A stretch of 64,000 nt of DNA from Paracoccus pantotrophus (lineage in GTDB: Bacteria > Pseudomonadota > Alphaproteobacteria > Rhodobacterales > Rhodobacteraceae): positions 2,125,001-2,189,000 of the forward strand of contig NZ_CP044426.1 of assembly GCF_008824185.1 (NCBI RefSeq). Direction: 5' to 3'. The notes below the pieces were generated by a model. It did not search any database. It had not been told where the DNA came from and was given only the letters and a program-made list of their open reading frames with translations. Made by a program: the position numbers and the translations under genes. Below, in pieces: positions 37,647 to 46,964 of this stretch (its first letter is position 1; every line of letters starts with the position of its first letter).

Positions 37647-37736
37647 GGCTGTCCTCCCACCCGCATCATGCCGGGTCAATCCGCCTGCGCCAACCCGGCA
37701 GATACCCCGGATCCGGCTGGGTAAAATCACCTGATA

Positions 37737-37749
37737 CCTAAGTCTTAGG
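37737..37749. promoter_or_regulatory. Palindromic operator candidate, PQQ-ABC operon and divergent gene
   Basis: CCTAAGTCTTAGG is a perfect palindrome around its central T. It sits between divergent genes, 91 bp from the ATG at 37646 and 49 bp from the one at 37798. Close variants occur upstream of xoxG and xoxF, so it may bind a shared regulator of C1 genes. Confidence 0.6.
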
Positions 37750-37797
37750 GACTTTCGTCCTATGGACGGATGCGGGGGTCGGGGGCATGGTTTGCGC

Positions 37798-38313
37798 ATG
37801 GGATTTCCGCGGCTCATCCTGATTGCCTGTGCCGTCGCCCTGGCCGGATCCGGCGCCGGGGCGGACCAGCGGCTTGGCCCCCCGCCGCCCGACAGCGCCG
37901 CCTGGTTCGGCCTGCATTTCATCGACACCTCGATCGAGGGCGCAATCGACGGCGTGCGCGAGGACGAGACCCGCCGCGTCGAGATGGCCGAGCAGGTCAT
38001 CGCCGAGGATCTGCGCAGCCGCGGCTTCACCCTGCTGGACCCTCCCGCCGAGCAGGTCGCGCCGATCAAGAACCCCACGCAATCGAATGGCAGCGACAGC
38101 CGCATCGCGCGCGAGATGGGCGCGCATTACGCGATCTCGGGCGAGGTGCAGAAGGTTTCGAACCTGATCCTGTCGCTGAACCTTTACATTCGCGACGCAG
38201 CCAGCGGCGACACGGTCCGCGCCGGCGTGGTCGACATTCGCGGCAATACTGACGAAAGCTTTCGCCGCGGCTATCTTTATCTGTTGAAAAACATCATCTT
38301 TCGGGAGGAGTGA
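37798..38313 (+). CDS. Exported DUF2380/DUF3280-like protein
   Basis: A 171-residue protein with a signal peptide (about 1-22, GAGADQ). The body, with FGLHFIDTSIEGA, RRVEMAEQVIAEDL, ARWMGAHYAISGEVQKVS-like and LNLYIRDA segments, fits small DUF2380/DUF3280-type periplasmic proteins seen beside PQQ-dependent dehydrogenase genes. ATG 37798 is chosen for the signal peptide; an upstream ATG at 37762 lacks one. The family assignment is tentative and the function unknown. The mxaD-like gene follows three bases after the stop. Confidence 0.7.
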   Translation: MGFPRLILIACAVALAGSGAGADQRLGPPPPDSAAWFGLHFIDTSIEGAIDGVREDETRRVEMAEQVIAEDLRSRGFTLLDPPAEQVAPIKNPTQSNGSDSRIAREMGAHYAISGEVQKVSNLILSLNLYIRDAASGDTVRAGVVDIRGNTDESFRRGYLYLLKNIIFREE

Positions 38314-38316
38314 CGG

Positions 38317-38868
38317 ATGATCCGACTGTTGGCCCTGACGGTGGGGGCAACCATGGCAATGGCCCCGGCGGCCGAGGCGCATGGCCCGCCGCGGCTGAAG
38401 CTGGAGATGCAGCAAAAGCTGGATGCCACCCCGGATGAGGTCTGGGCCGCGATCGGCAGGTTCGACGACATGAGCTGGCATCCCGCCATCGCCAGCCTGG
38501 AACTGGCCGGCGATGGCTCGGCCGACCAGCCCGAGACCTCTACCCGCGTGCTGCATCTGAAAGCCGATGCGGGCGATCCGACCATCACCGAGGTGCTGTC
38601 GAGATGGCAGCCCGAGAAGCGCTGCTATGCCTATCGCATCGAAGCGGTCGAGGTGACGGTGCTGCCGGTGACGAACTACGCCGCGACGCTTTGCGTCACG
38701 GACGAGGGCGGCAAGGCGCTGGTCAACTGGAAGGGCGGCTTCTATCGCGGCTATCCCAACAACGAGCCCCCGCCCGAGCTGAATGACGAGGCCGCGATCC
38801 AGGCGATCACCGGCGTCTATCAGGCCGGGCTCGACGCACTGGCCGAGCGGTTCGGCAAGGCGGAGTAA
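38317..38868 (+). CDS. MxaD-like SRPBCC periplasmic protein
   Basis: A 183-residue protein with a signal peptide (1-21, AEA-HG) and a START/SRPBCC-like domain (QQKLDATPDEVWAAIGRFDDMSWHP). MxaD proteins of methylotrophs assist electron transfer from methanol dehydrogenase to its cytochrome c. A strong GGGAGGAG site precedes the ATG. It is convergent with the xoxG-xoxJ operon. Confidence 0.87.
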   Translation: MIRLLALTVGATMAMAPAAEAHGPPRLKLEMQQKLDATPDEVWAAIGRFDDMSWHPAIASLELAGDGSADQPETSTRVLHLKADAGDPTITEVLSRWQPEKRCYAYRIEAVEVTVLPVTNYAATLCVTDEGGKALVNWKGGFYRGYPNNEPPPELNDEAAIQAITGVYQAGLDALAERFGKAE

Positions 38869-38877
38869 GCGAAGGAA

Positions 38878-39408
38878 TCAGGGGCCGGCCGGGCCGATGG
38901 GCTCCAGCCGGCCGCCTTGTTCCTGCCAGCCCTCGACCCCGTCGGGAAACCAGATCACGCCGCGATAGCCCAGCGCCACGGCGCGCTTGGCGGCATTCCA
39001 GCTCATCCAGCAGTCGCGCTTGCAAAGGATCACCAGGGGCGCGGCCTTGTCGCCGCCCGACAGGCGCGCCAGCCCCTCGGCCAGCCGCGCCTGTTCTGCC
39101 GGGGCAAGCCGGTCATAGCCGGTATCGTAAAGCCAGATCGCGCCCGGAATGGAGAGATGCGGCGGCGCGTTCCACAGCGTGCCTTCGGGCAGGCCCTCGG
39201 GGCGGGCCTGGCGCGGCAGCACGTCGATGAAGGGCACGCCCTGCCCGTGCAGCCGCATCGCCTCGGCCGCGTCGATCACCTGCGCGCCGGCCAGGGTCGC
39301 CGGGGTTTCCGAGCGATAGGGCTCGCCATGGAAACCCTGCGGCTCGGGCACCTGGGCCTGGACCGCGCCGGCCATCAGGATCGCCAGCGCCGCCCAGGAA
39401 GGTTTCAT
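38878..39408 (-). CDS. PQQ-associated rhodanese-like CxxxCW protein
   Basis: A 176-residue periplasmic protein with a signal peptide (1-18, VQA-QV) and a rhodanese-like fold. The conserved motif CKRDCWMSWNAAKRA carries the two cysteines and tryptophan that define the PQQ-dependent catabolism-associated CxxCW family. It is the last gene of the xoxG-xoxJ operon, with a four-base overlap. A redox or assembly role for the dehydrogenase is inferred. Confidence 0.9.
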   Translation of the reverse strand: MKPSWAALAILMAGAVQAQVPEPQGFHGEPYRSETPATLAGAQVIDAAEAMRLHGQGVPFIDVLPRQARPEGLPEGTLWNAPPHLSIPGAIWLYDTGYDRLAPAEQARLAEGLARLSGGDKAAPLVILCKRDCWMSWNAAKRAVALGYRGVIWFPDGVEGWQEQGGRLEPIGPAGP

Positions 39409-40217
39409 GGTTTCAGCCCCTTGCCGTAATCGTCCAGCAGCGGCACGCCGGCATCGCGCAGGATGGCGTCGATCTCGTCCTGGTGGCGGCGAATCAGGCT
39501 GTTCAGCTGCCGCTTCCATTCCTGTTCGTCCAGCCGCACCCCCATGGTGATGCGATAGAACATGCGCGGACCGCCGGTTTCCTTGAGCAGCGGGGTGAAT
39601 TGCAGCTCGGGATCCTGCTTGACCAGCGGACCGGCCAGCGGGCCCCAGATCACCGCGGCGGCCAGCTCGCCGGATTTCACCTGGGCCAGCATCTCGCCCG
39701 CCGGATCCTCGACCCGGCGATCCACGAACAGATCCCAGCCGCGCATGTCCTTGGCCAGCCCCGCCCGCGCCAGGTTGGTCGCCGGCGGCGTGCCCGCCAC
39801 CACGCCGATCGGATGGCCGCGAAGCGCCGGATCCTCCAGCATCTCGACCGAGGCCAGCGGGCTGTCCAGCCGCGTCACGATGCCATAGGCCGAGGTATAG
39901 TAATGGTTGGTGTTCTGCACCATCTCGTCGCCCTGGGCATAGCCGATGACGACATCGCAAAGCCCGGCGCGCAGGGTCTTGCGGATGAAGCCGGGGCCCT
40001 GCGGGAACCAGGTATAGGCCACCGGCAGGCCCAGCTTTTCGGCGAAAAGCCGGGCGATTCGATTCTCGAAACCCTGTTCGTCCTGCGAGGACATCGGCAC
40101 CGCGGCCGGATCGGCGCAGACCCGGAACTCGGTCTTGGAGCGCAGGTCGGCAACCTGCGCCGCCGCGGGCAGCGCGGCGCAGGCCAGAAGCGCGGCCAAG
40201 GCAAGCGCGCGCCTCAT
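39405..40217 (-). CDS. xoxJ: XoxJ periplasmic binding protein
   Basis: A 270-residue solute-binding-fold protein with a signal peptide (1-20, AAA-QV), the XoxJ/MxaJ accessory of methanol dehydrogenases. Family features are FRVCADPAAVPMS, FPQGPGFIRKTLRAGLCDVVIG and Cys residues at those two places. XoxJ is thought to bind partially folded XoxF or help load its cofactor. The gene overlaps both xoxG and the CxxxCW gene by four bases. Confidence 0.94.
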   Translation of the reverse strand: MRRALALAALLACAALPAAAQVADLRSKTEFRVCADPAAVPMSSQDEQGFENRIARLFAEKLGLPVAYTWFPQGPGFIRKTLRAGLCDVVIGYAQGDEMVQNTNHYYTSAYGIVTRLDSPLASVEMLEDPALRGHPIGVVAGTPPATNLARAGLAKDMRGWDLFVDRRVEDPAGEMLAQVKSGELAAAVIWGPLAGPLVKQDPELQFTPLLKETGGPRMFYRITMGVRLDEQEWKRQLNSLIRRHQDEIDAILRDAGVPLLDDYGKGLKP

Positions 40218-40894
40218 CCGCTCATGCAGGAATCTTCCTGCGCCACGAATTCGTCGGACTTGTCCTCTCTTTTCGCGGGGCGGCCGCGCGGCAGTTCCTC
40301 CAGGCCGCGTGCCAGCAGATAGGCGTAGATGTCGTCGATATAGCACCAGACGTTCTTGTTGGTACCAAAGGCCGGCATGACCAGGTTGGCAGCCACATTG
40401 ACCTCTTGCTTGCCCGAGGCGGCGATTTCCAGGAAATCGTAATAGCCCAGCGTCAGCACCGATTTCTTCAGCGCCGGCGCATAGGTCGAGCCCTCGCCAT
40501 CCGGACCGTGGCAGACATGGCATTCCGCCGAATAGCGGCGATAGCCCGAGAAGGTCGCCCAATCCACCGTGCCGTCCTCGGCGATCTTGAAGGTGGGGAT
40601 GTCCTCGGCCGTATACCAGCGGCCGTTCTCCATGTGGTCGGGGGTGATGTCCTGGCCGTTCGGCAGCACAAGCTTGCCATCCGCCTCGGCGACCGCGGGC
40701 GCCTCCTCCGCCTCGGCCGGGGCCCCTGCGGCCGGCTGCTGTTGCTGCGCATCGCCCGATACGGCGGCGGCAGCGCCGGCCCCGGCCTGCGCCGGGGGCG
40801 TGTCGGCGGTCTGTGCAAGGGCCGTTCCGGTGATGGCAAAGGCCGCGCATGCGACACGGATCGCCATCAGGCTGGCGGTCGTCTTGCTGGTCAT
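40214..40894 (-). CDS. xoxG: Cytochrome c XoxG (c553i type)
   Basis: Electron acceptor of XoxF in the periplasm, known in Paracoccus as cytochrome c553i (cycB). The 226-residue protein has a signal peptide (1-27), an Ala/Gln/Pro-rich linker (about 30-70) and one heme-binding motif CHVCH (Cys125, Cys128, His129); Met173 in LVMPAFG is the likely sixth ligand. It is separated from xoxF by about 100 bp containing the shared palindrome and so may have its own promoter. Confidence 0.95.
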   Translation of the reverse strand: MTSKTTASLMAIRVACAAFAITGTALAQTADTPPAQAGAGAAAAVSGDAQQQQPAAGAPAEAEEAPAVAEADGKLVLPNGQDITPDHMENGRWYTAEDIPTFKIAEDGTVDWATFSGYRRYSAECHVCHGPDGEGSTYAPALKKSVLTLGYYDFLEIAASGKQEVNVAANLVMPAFGTNKNVWCYIDDIYAYLLARGLEELPRGRPAKREDKSDEFVAQEDSCMSG

Positions 40895-40987
40895 GAATTT
40901 CCTCCCTGGCTGTCACCCGAAGATGATGGCTCGCCCCAAGGTTACCCCTGGGGCGGCCAGTTTCGAGTCACAGTTTGCTTTCCGGCA

Positions 40988-41000
40988 CCAAAGTATTAGC
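40988..41000. promoter_or_regulatory. Palindromic operator candidate upstream of xoxG
   Basis: CCAAAGTATTAGC, overlapping the xoxF stop codon and 94 bp upstream of the xoxG ATG. It differs by one base from the site upstream of xoxF. Confidence 0.6.
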
Positions 41001-42798
41001 CCGGCAGTTCGAACACGGTCAGCTGGCCGCCCAGCTCGGTATATTGCGACAGCGCGGCATAGCCGCCCACCGCACCAAGCCCGTCGTTGGGATTGGTCAG
41101 CCCCGCGGCAAGGCCGATGCCGGCCCAGCCGCCGACGCCCGACAGCACGCCGATATACTGCTTGCCGCCATGTTCGTAGGTCATAACGTTGCCGATGATC
41201 CCCGAGGGGGTCTTGAACTTGTAAAGCTCTTCGCCCGTCTGGGCGTCGACGGCCTTCAGATAGCCTTCCAGCGTGCCGTAGAAGACCACGTCGCCCGCCG
41301 TCGCCAGCGCGCCCGACCAGACCGAGAACTGTTCGGGGATGGACCACTTGATCTCGCCCGTGGTGTTGTCCCAGGCGATGAAATTGCCCATGCCGCCATG
41401 GCTGTTCGGCGCGGGATACATGGACAGCGTGGCGCCGACATAGGGCTGGCCGGCGGTATAGGCCACCCGGAAGGGCTCGTAATCCATGCAGACATGGTTG
41501 GTCGGCACATAGAACAGGTTGGTCTTGGGCGAGAAGGCCGCCGGCTGCTGGTCCTTGGTGCCCAGCGCCGCCGGGCAGACGCCGGTGGTGTTCACGTCCT
41601 CGCCGTTCTGGGCGGTCGAATATTCGGGCACCACGGCCGGGCGGCCATAGGTTTCCGAATTGGGGTCCATGTCCACGCCGGTGGTCCAGTTCACCACCGG
41701 GTCGTATTTCTCGGCCACCAGCAGCTCTCCGGTCTCGCGGTCCAGCGTATAGGCCAGGCCGTTGCGGTCGAAATGCGTCAGCAGCTTGCGTTCCTGGCCG
41801 TCGATGGTCTGGTTGGTCAGGATCATCTCGTTGACGCCGTCATAGTCCCATTCGTCGTGGGGCGTCATCTGGTAGAACCACTTGGCCATGCCGGTATCGG
41901 CATCCCGCGCCATGATGGTCATCGACCACTTGTTGTCGCCCGGCCGCTGCGAGGGGTTCCAGGTCGAGGGGTTGCCGGTGCCGTAATAGACCAGATTCAG
42001 ATCCGGGTCATACGAGAACCAGCCCCAGATCGTGCCGCCGCCGATCTGCCACTGATCGCCCTCCCAGCTGCTCAGCGAGCTGTCGGCGCCGATGGGCTTG
42101 CCCAGATGCGTGGTGTTCTCGGGATCGACCAGCAGTTCCTCGTCGGGGCCGGTGGACCAGGCTTTCCACGCCTCGGAGCCGTCGGCCAAGTTCAGCGCGG
42201 TCATCCGGCCGCGCACGCCGTATTCGCCGCCCGATATGCCGACCAGAACCTTGTCCTTGACCGGCACGACGGTCGCGGTCAGCGTCTCGCCGATGGCGGG
42301 ATCGCCGATCTTGGTCGACCATTTCGGCTCGCCGGTATTGGCATCCAGCGCGACCACCGTGGTATCGGCCTGTCCCAGCAGGATCATGCCGTCGGCATAG
42401 GACAGGCCGCGATAGACCGTGTCGCAGCACATCACCGCGATGACGTTCGGATCCTGCTGCGGCTCATAGCGCCACAGGATCTTGCCGCCGTCGTTCAGGT
42501 CCAGCGCAAAGACCTTGTTCGGGAAGGGGGTGTGGACATACATCACGTCGCCGATCACCAGCGGCGAACCTTCGTGCCCGCGCAGCACCCCGGTCGAGAA
42601 GGTCCAGGCAACGCGCAGATCCTTGACGTTGTCCTTGTTGATCTGATCCAGGGTCGAATAGCGCGTGTTCGCGTAATCGCCCATCTGGATCGCCCATTGC
42701 TGGGGCTTGGCGATCTCGGCCAGCACGCTGTCATTGGCCAGCACCGACGTGCCGGACATGAGCAGCGCAAGGCAGGCGCCGTTCATCAGGGTTTTCAT
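40996..42798 (-). CDS. xoxF: Lanthanide-dependent methanol dehydrogenase XoxF
   Basis: PQQ enzyme that oxidises methanol in the periplasm and passes electrons to XoxG. The 600-residue precursor has a signal peptide (1-21), the adjacent disulfide pair Cys124-Cys125 and beta-propeller tryptophan-docking motifs. Metal and active-site residues are Glu192, Asn276, Asp318 and Asp320. Asp320 in DEWDYDG is the extra aspartate that marks lanthanide-type XoxF; calcium-type MxaF has alanine there. Downstream genes are xoxG and xoxJ; upstream is fghA. Confidence 0.97.
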   Translation of the reverse strand: MKTLMNGACLALLMSGTSVLANDSVLAEIAKPQQWAIQMGDYANTRYSTLDQINKDNVKDLRVAWTFSTGVLRGHEGSPLVIGDVMYVHTPFPNKVFALDLNDGGKILWRYEPQQDPNVIAVMCCDTVYRGLSYADGMILLGQADTTVVALDANTGEPKWSTKIGDPAIGETLTATVVPVKDKVLVGISGGEYGVRGRMTALNLADGSEAWKAWSTGPDEELLVDPENTTHLGKPIGADSSLSSWEGDQWQIGGGTIWGWFSYDPDLNLVYYGTGNPSTWNPSQRPGDNKWSMTIMARDADTGMAKWFYQMTPHDEWDYDGVNEMILTNQTIDGQERKLLTHFDRNGLAYTLDRETGELLVAEKYDPVVNWTTGVDMDPNSETYGRPAVVPEYSTAQNGEDVNTTGVCPAALGTKDQQPAAFSPKTNLFYVPTNHVCMDYEPFRVAYTAGQPYVGATLSMYPAPNSHGGMGNFIAWDNTTGEIKWSIPEQFSVWSGALATAGDVVFYGTLEGYLKAVDAQTGEELYKFKTPSGIIGNVMTYEHGGKQYIGVLSGVGGWAGIGLAAGLTNPNDGLGAVGGYAALSQYTELGGQLTVFELPG

Positions 42799-42910
42799 GA
42801 ATTTTCCTCCGCATGCCGGTGGTCGCGCTTCTCCTCATGCGCAAGCACCTACTGCTGGAAGGTTCGGGTCCGGCCGCATTTGCGTCAACGCGGCCGGCAG
42901 GCTCCTTGGA

Positions 42911-42923
42911 CCAAAGTATTAGG
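42911..42923. promoter_or_regulatory. Palindromic operator candidate upstream of xoxF
   Basis: CCAAAGTATTAGG lies 113 bp upstream of the xoxF ATG, in the xoxF-fghA gap. Together with 37737-37749 and 40988-41000 it defines a shared 13-bp motif. Confidence 0.62.
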
Positions 42924-42985
42924 GAAATTCGGCAATAGGTATGGGGCAATCGCCCCGCCCCAGGCCGGCGGGCGGTCCCGGCCGC

Positions 42986-43825
42986 CTAGGCCAGCCGCTC
43001 GGCATGCCAGCGGATATGGTCCTCCATGAAGGTCTGCACGAAGAAATAGCTGTGATCATAACCCTGTTGCATGCGGAAGCTGCCGGGCTGGCGGCGCTCG
43101 GCCATGGCATGGGCCAGTGCCTCGGGCTTGAGCAGGTCCAGGAACTGATCGCTGGCGCCCTGATCGACCAGCACCTCGCCGGGATAGCCGCGCTGCCGCA
43201 TCAGCAGGGTCGAATCGTGGCGTTCCCAGGCATCGCGATCCTCGCCCAGATAGGCGGCGAACTGCTTGCGCCCCCAGTCGGATTCGCTGGGATGCGCGAT
43301 CGGCGAAAAGGCCGAGACGGATCTGTAGCGTTCGGGCAGGGTCATGGCGATGGTCAGCGCGCCATGGCCGCCCATGGAATGACCGGTGATGCCCTGCGCC
43401 TCGCGCTCCAGGGGAAAATTGCCGAAGACCAGTTCGGGCAGTTCATGGGTGATATAGTGCCACATGCGGAAATGCGGCGCCCAGGGCGCCTGGGTCGCAT
43501 CGACATAGAAGCCGGCGCCCTGGCCCAGGTCATAGGCCTGATCATCGGCCACGCCCTCGCCGCGCGGCGACGTGTCGGGAAAGATCACCGCGATGCCGTA
43601 TTCCGCCGCCCATTGCTGCGCGCCGGCCTTGGTCATGGCGTTCTCATGCGTGCAGGTCAGGCCGGACAGATACCACAGCACCGGCACCTTGCCGTGCCGG
43701 GCGTCGGGCGGCAGGTAGAGGGCAAAGGTCATCGGCGTGCCGGTCGCCTGCGACTGGTGGCGATAGACGCCCTGGATGCCGCCGAAGCTGCGGTTTTCCG
43801 ATACGGTCTCATAGGCCAGCGTCAT
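42986..43825 (-). CDS. fghA: S-formylglutathione hydrolase
   Basis: Hydrolyses S-formylglutathione to formate and glutathione, the step after FlhA. The 279-residue alpha/beta hydrolase has nucleophile Ser150 in GHSMGGHGAL, oxyanion segment WYLSGLTCTHEN with the conserved Cys58, and a C-terminal HSYFFVQTFMEDHIRWHA carrying the catalytic histidine. It overlaps the upstream acetyltransferase gene by 17 bp and so follows it in the same transcript. Confidence 0.97.
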   Translation of the reverse strand: MTLAYETVSENRSFGGIQGVYRHQSQATGTPMTFALYLPPDARHGKVPVLWYLSGLTCTHENAMTKAGAQQWAAEYGIAVIFPDTSPRGEGVADDQAYDLGQGAGFYVDATQAPWAPHFRMWHYITHELPELVFGNFPLEREAQGITGHSMGGHGALTIAMTLPERYRSVSAFSPIAHPSESDWGRKQFAAYLGEDRDAWERHDSTLLMRQRGYPGEVLVDQGASDQFLDLLKPEALAHAMAERRQPGSFRMQQGYDHSYFFVQTFMEDHIRWHAERLA

Positions 43826-44342
43826 GGGTTTTCCCTTCTGTCAGGTCGTGAAACATGACCAGCGCGTCCACATAGCCATGCCGGGGATGAAGAAACGCAC
43901 CCGGCAGGCGGCCGACAATATCGAAACCGGCTTTCTGCCACGAATGAACGGCATCGGCATTGGTCGAGACGACGAAGTTGAACTGCATCGCCCGGAAGCC
44001 CTGCGCCCGCGCCCAGTCCTTGGCATGGGCGACCAGCCGCCCGGCGATGCCGCGGCCCCGCGCATCCGGGTGGGTGGCAAAGCTGGCATTGGCGACATGG
44101 CCGGCCGGGCCGGGCCGGTTGCGGCCGACATGGCTGGTGCCCAGCACCCGGCCGTCCCGCTCGGCCACGAAAGCGGTGAAGGGCGCGGCGAACCAGTCGG
44201 CCAGCGCCTCCTCGCGCGAGATGTCGGGCGGGATGCAATAGGTCTCGCCCGCGCGATAGACCGGTTCAAGGATCGTCCAGATCGCCTCGTGGTCGGAAGG
44301 CGTGGCGGGACGGATCAGGATGTCAGCCCCGCCCGCCATCAT
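43809..44342 (-). CDS. GNAT-family N-acetyltransferase
   Basis: A 177-residue acetyltransferase with the acetyl-CoA pyrophosphate loop HPDARGRGIAGRLV (motif A) and later AMQFNFVVSTN and GFDIVGRLPGAF segments. The acceptor is unknown. It lies in the formaldehyde-oxidation cluster between clpP-like and fghA genes, with a 17-bp overlap with fghA; whether it has a C1-related role is open. Confidence 0.9.
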   Translation of the reverse strand: MMAGGADILIRPATPSDHEAIWTILEPVYRAGETYCIPPDISREEALADWFAAPFTAFVAERDGRVLGTSHVGRNRPGPAGHVANASFATHPDARGRGIAGRLVAHAKDWARAQGFRAMQFNFVVSTNADAVHSWQKAGFDIVGRLPGAFLHPRHGYVDALVMFHDLTEGKTHDAGL

Positions 44343-44352
44343 TGCAGGCCCG

Positions 44353-44988
44353 TCATTTCAGCTCGTCCACGGTGCGGATGACCCTGCCCAGAAGGCCGTA
44401 ATCCAGCGCCTCTTGCGTGTTCAGCCAGAAGTCGCGCTGGGTGTCCTTTTCGATCCGCTCGACGGTCTGGCCGGTCGCCTCGGCAAAGATCTGGTTCAGC
44501 CGGTCGCGCATCAGCCGCACCTGCTCGGCCTGGATCATCATGTCCGTGGAGGTGCCGCCGATCCCGCCCGAGGGCTGGTGGATCAGGAACCGGGTATTGG
44601 GCAGGCAATAGCGGTTTTCCTTGTCCGCGCCGACGAAGATCAGCGCCCCGGCCGAGGCCACCCAGCCCGAGCCGATGGTGCGCACGGTCGGACGGATGAA
44701 CTTGATCACGTCATGGATCATGTCGCCGGATTCGACATGGCCGCCGGGCGAGGAGATCAGCATGTTGATCGGTTCCTCGCTGTCCTCGGCCAGGGCCAGC
44801 AGATGCGCCACGGTGCGCTGCGCCAGCTTGTCGGTGATCGGCCCGGCGACGATCACCGTGCGCGACTTGAAATAGAGCTTGCCGATCCTGTCGCCCTCGG
44901 GCAGGCCGAGACCCTCGTCCTTCTGGCCCTCCTGGCGGCGCTCGTCTTCGTCGTCGTCATCGTCGTCCAGGTGGAAATGCTTTGCCAT
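44353..44988 (-). CDS. ClpP-type serine protease paralogue
   Basis: A 211-residue ClpP-fold protease. The triad appears intact: Ser in SGWVASAGALIF, His in RFLIHQPSGG, and an acidic partner further on. It differs from standard ClpP by an acidic, aspartate-rich N-terminal tail (HLDDDDDDEDE), a GWVASAGA active-site loop in place of GQAASMGA, and no nearby clpX. ATG 44988 is chosen for AAAGGA upstream; ATG 45003 has no ribosome-binding site. It follows flhA by 75 bp. Confidence 0.88.
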   Translation of the reverse strand: MAKHFHLDDDDDDEDERRQEGQKDEGLGLPEGDRIGKLYFKSRTVIVAGPITDKLAQRTVAHLLALAEDSEEPINMLISSPGGHVESGDMIHDVIKFIRPTVRTIGSGWVASAGALIFVGADKENRYCLPNTRFLIHQPSGGIGGTSTDMMIQAEQVRLMRDRLNQIFAEATGQTVERIEKDTQRDFWLNTQEALDYGLLGRVIRTVDELK

Positions 44989-45063
44989 GATCGGTCCTTT
45001 CATGTTGACGGCGGGGCCGGTCGCCCGCCCCCGCCGTCCTTTTAACTAAGCAGCCCTTGACGA

Positions 45064-46191
45064 TCAGTAAAGCACGACCGAGCGGATGGACTTGCCCGCA
45101 TGCATCAGGTCGAAGCCCTTGTTGATCTCGTCCAGCGTCAGGGTGTGGGTGATCATCGGGTCGATCTCGATCTTGCCGTTCATGTACCAGTCGACGATCT
45201 GCGGCACGTCGGTGCGGCCGCGGGCGCCACCAAAGGCCGTGCCCTTCCAGACCCGGCCGGTGACCAGCTGGAACGGCCGGGTGCTGATTTCCGCCCCCGC
45301 GGGCGCGACGCCGATGATGATCGACTGGCCCCAGCCCCGATGAGTGCATTCCAGCGCGTCGCGCATCACCTTGACGTTGCCGGTGCAGTCGAAGCTGTAA
45401 TCGGCGCCGCCGATCTGGTCGAAGGGGGTCTTGGTCAGGTTCACGATCTCCTGGACCACGTTCTCGCAATTCTTCGGGTTGATGAAATGCGTCATGCCGA
45501 AATGCTCGGCCATCGGCTTCTTGTCGTCGTTCAGGTCGACGCCGATGATCATGTCCGCGCCGGCCAGGCGCAGGCCCTGGAGCACATTGAGCCCGATGCC
45601 GCCCAGGCCGAAGACCACCGCCTTGGCGCCGATTTCCACCTTGGCGGTGTTGATCACCGCGCCGATGCCGGTGGTGACGCCGCAGCCGATATAGCAGATC
45701 TTGTCGAAGGGCGCGTCCTCGCGCACCTTGGCCACCGCGATTTCCGGCAGCACGGTGTAGTTCGAGAAGGTCGAGCAGCCCATGTAGTGATGGATCGGCG
45801 TGCCGTCGAGCATGCTGAACCGGGTGGTGCCGTCCGGCATCAGGCCCTGGCCCTGGGTGGCGCGGATCGCGGTGCAAAGGTTGGTCTTGCCCGACAGGCA
45901 GGACGCGCATTGCCGGCATTCGGGCGTGTAGAGCGGGATGACATGGTCGCCCGGCTTGACCGAGGTGACGCCCGGCCCGACCTCGACCACCACGCCCGCG
46001 CCCTCATGGCCCAGGATCGAGGGGAAGATGCCTTCCGGGTCGGCGCCCGAGAGCGTGAATTCGTCGGTGTGGCAGATGCCGGTGGCCTTGATCTCGACCA
46101 TCACCTCGCCGGCCTTGGGGCCTTCCAGGTTGACCTCCATGACCTCCAGCGGCTTGCCGGCTTCCAGCGCGACGGCGGCACGGGTTCTCAT
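45064..46191 (-). CDS. flhA: S-(hydroxymethyl)glutathione dehydrogenase
   Basis: Class III alcohol dehydrogenase that oxidises S-hydroxymethylglutathione with NAD. The 375-residue protein has catalytic zinc ligands Cys40 and His62 (GHEG) and a third Cys in ICYIGCG. The structural zinc cysteines are Cys92, Cys95, Cys98 and Cys106. The coenzyme fold is [11 protein letters not shown] with IGVDLND. ATG 46191 follows AAGGAGAAG. It is known as flhA in Paracoccus (formaldehyde dehydrogenase), unrelated to the flagellar gene of that name. Confidence 0.97.
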   Translation of the reverse strand: MRTRAAVALEAGKPLEVMEVNLEGPKAGEVMVEIKATGICHTDEFTLSGADPEGIFPSILGHEGAGVVVEVGPGVTSVKPGDHVIPLYTPECRQCASCLSGKTNLCTAIRATQGQGLMPDGTTRFSMLDGTPIHHYMGCSTFSNYTVLPEIAVAKVREDAPFDKICYIGCGVTTGIGAVINTAKVEIGAKAVVFGLGGIGLNVLQGLRLAGADMIIGVDLNDDKKPMAEHFGMTHFINPKNCENVVQEIVNLTKTPFDQIGGADYSFDCTGNVKVMRDALECTHRGWGQSIIIGVAPAGAEISTRPFQLVTGRVWKGTAFGGARGRTDVPQIVDWYMNGKIEIDPMITHTLTLDEINKGFDLMHAGKSIRSVVLY

Positions 46192-46241
46192 GACTTCTTC
46201 TCCTTCGGTGACGGCCCTTGGCCTGCGTTTTCTCATGGTTT

Positions 46242-46265
46242 CGGGGGCCGGTAAACCGACCCCCG
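46242..46265 (-). terminator. Possible terminator or hairpin between gfa and flhA
   Basis: GGGGGCCGG (46243-46251) pairs with CCGACCCCC (46256-46264), with one wobble, around loop TAAA. No T-run follows on the minus strand, so termination is uncertain. Confidence 0.4.
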
Positions 46266-46289
46266 CAATTGTCGCGACCGATCCGGTGC

Positions 46290-46874
46290 TTAGGCCGCAA
46301 GCGCGCCGGACCGCTTGGCGATATGGGTGGCGATCGCATCCATCAGCGGCGGCGACAGCGCGTCATAGGGCTCCAGCCCCAATTCGCGCAGCCGGGCGCG
46401 GATCGCCTCCATACGGCCGGGATCGACCCCCGATTCGATGATCGAGCTGACGAAGGCGGCAAATTCCGGCGCCGACCAGCCGTCCTCGTCCGAAAGCTCG
46501 GTATGGACGAAATCCAGACCGTAAAAGGGATGGTCCCGATTCTCGATCCGGCCGTACATATGCACGCCGCATTCCCTGCAGCGATGGCGCTGGATCGGCG
46601 CGTCGGGATTGACGATCTCCAGCTTCTCGGCGCCCTCCAGCACCTCGAGCGCATCGCGGCCGACCACGGCCACCTGCGAGAAGATCGCGCCCTCGGGTTT
46701 CCAGCATTTGGTGCAGCCGCAGACATGGTTATGCGCGGTCTGCGCCCGGACCGCGACGCGGACCGGGTTGGTGCTGCACTTGCAATGCAGCGTGCCACCC
46801 GCAAATCCGGGCTGCGCGGGCTTGATGCCGTTATCGACTGCGGGGTGGATCTTCACCCCCGATGTGTCCGCCAT
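46290..46874 (-). CDS. gfa: Glutathione-dependent formaldehyde-activating enzyme
   Basis: Zinc protein (Gfa) proposed to speed formation of S-hydroxymethylglutathione, the FlhA substrate. The 194 residues match the Paracoccus enzyme length. Zinc-site cysteines are in LHCKCS, CGCTKCW and HRCRECG. ATG 46874 (MADTSG) follows GGGGAGGAA; the frame to 46943 has no site. It lies directly upstream of flhA on the same strand. Confidence 0.95.
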   Translation of the reverse strand: MADTSGVKIHPAVDNGIKPAQPGFAGGTLHCKCSTNPVRVAVRAQTAHNHVCGCTKCWKPEGAIFSQVAVVGRDALEVLEGAEKLEIVNPDAPIQRHRCRECGVHMYGRIENRDHPFYGLDFVHTELSDEDGWSAPEFAAFVSSIIESGVDPGRMEAIRARLRELGLEPYDALSPPLMDAIATHIAKRSGALAA

Positions 46875-46964
46875 GTTGCCGTTCCTCCCCTCAGAGCCAT
46901 GCGCCGAGGTTCGCGCCATGGCGGGGCCGGGACAAGTGGGCAAAAGGTTGTAATCCCTGCCGGC

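Noticed and set aside
40996..42798. Calcium-type methanol dehydrogenase MxaF
   Set aside because: The DYD motif with Asp320 and the neighbouring xoxG and xoxJ mark it as XoxF; no mxaI small subunit is present.
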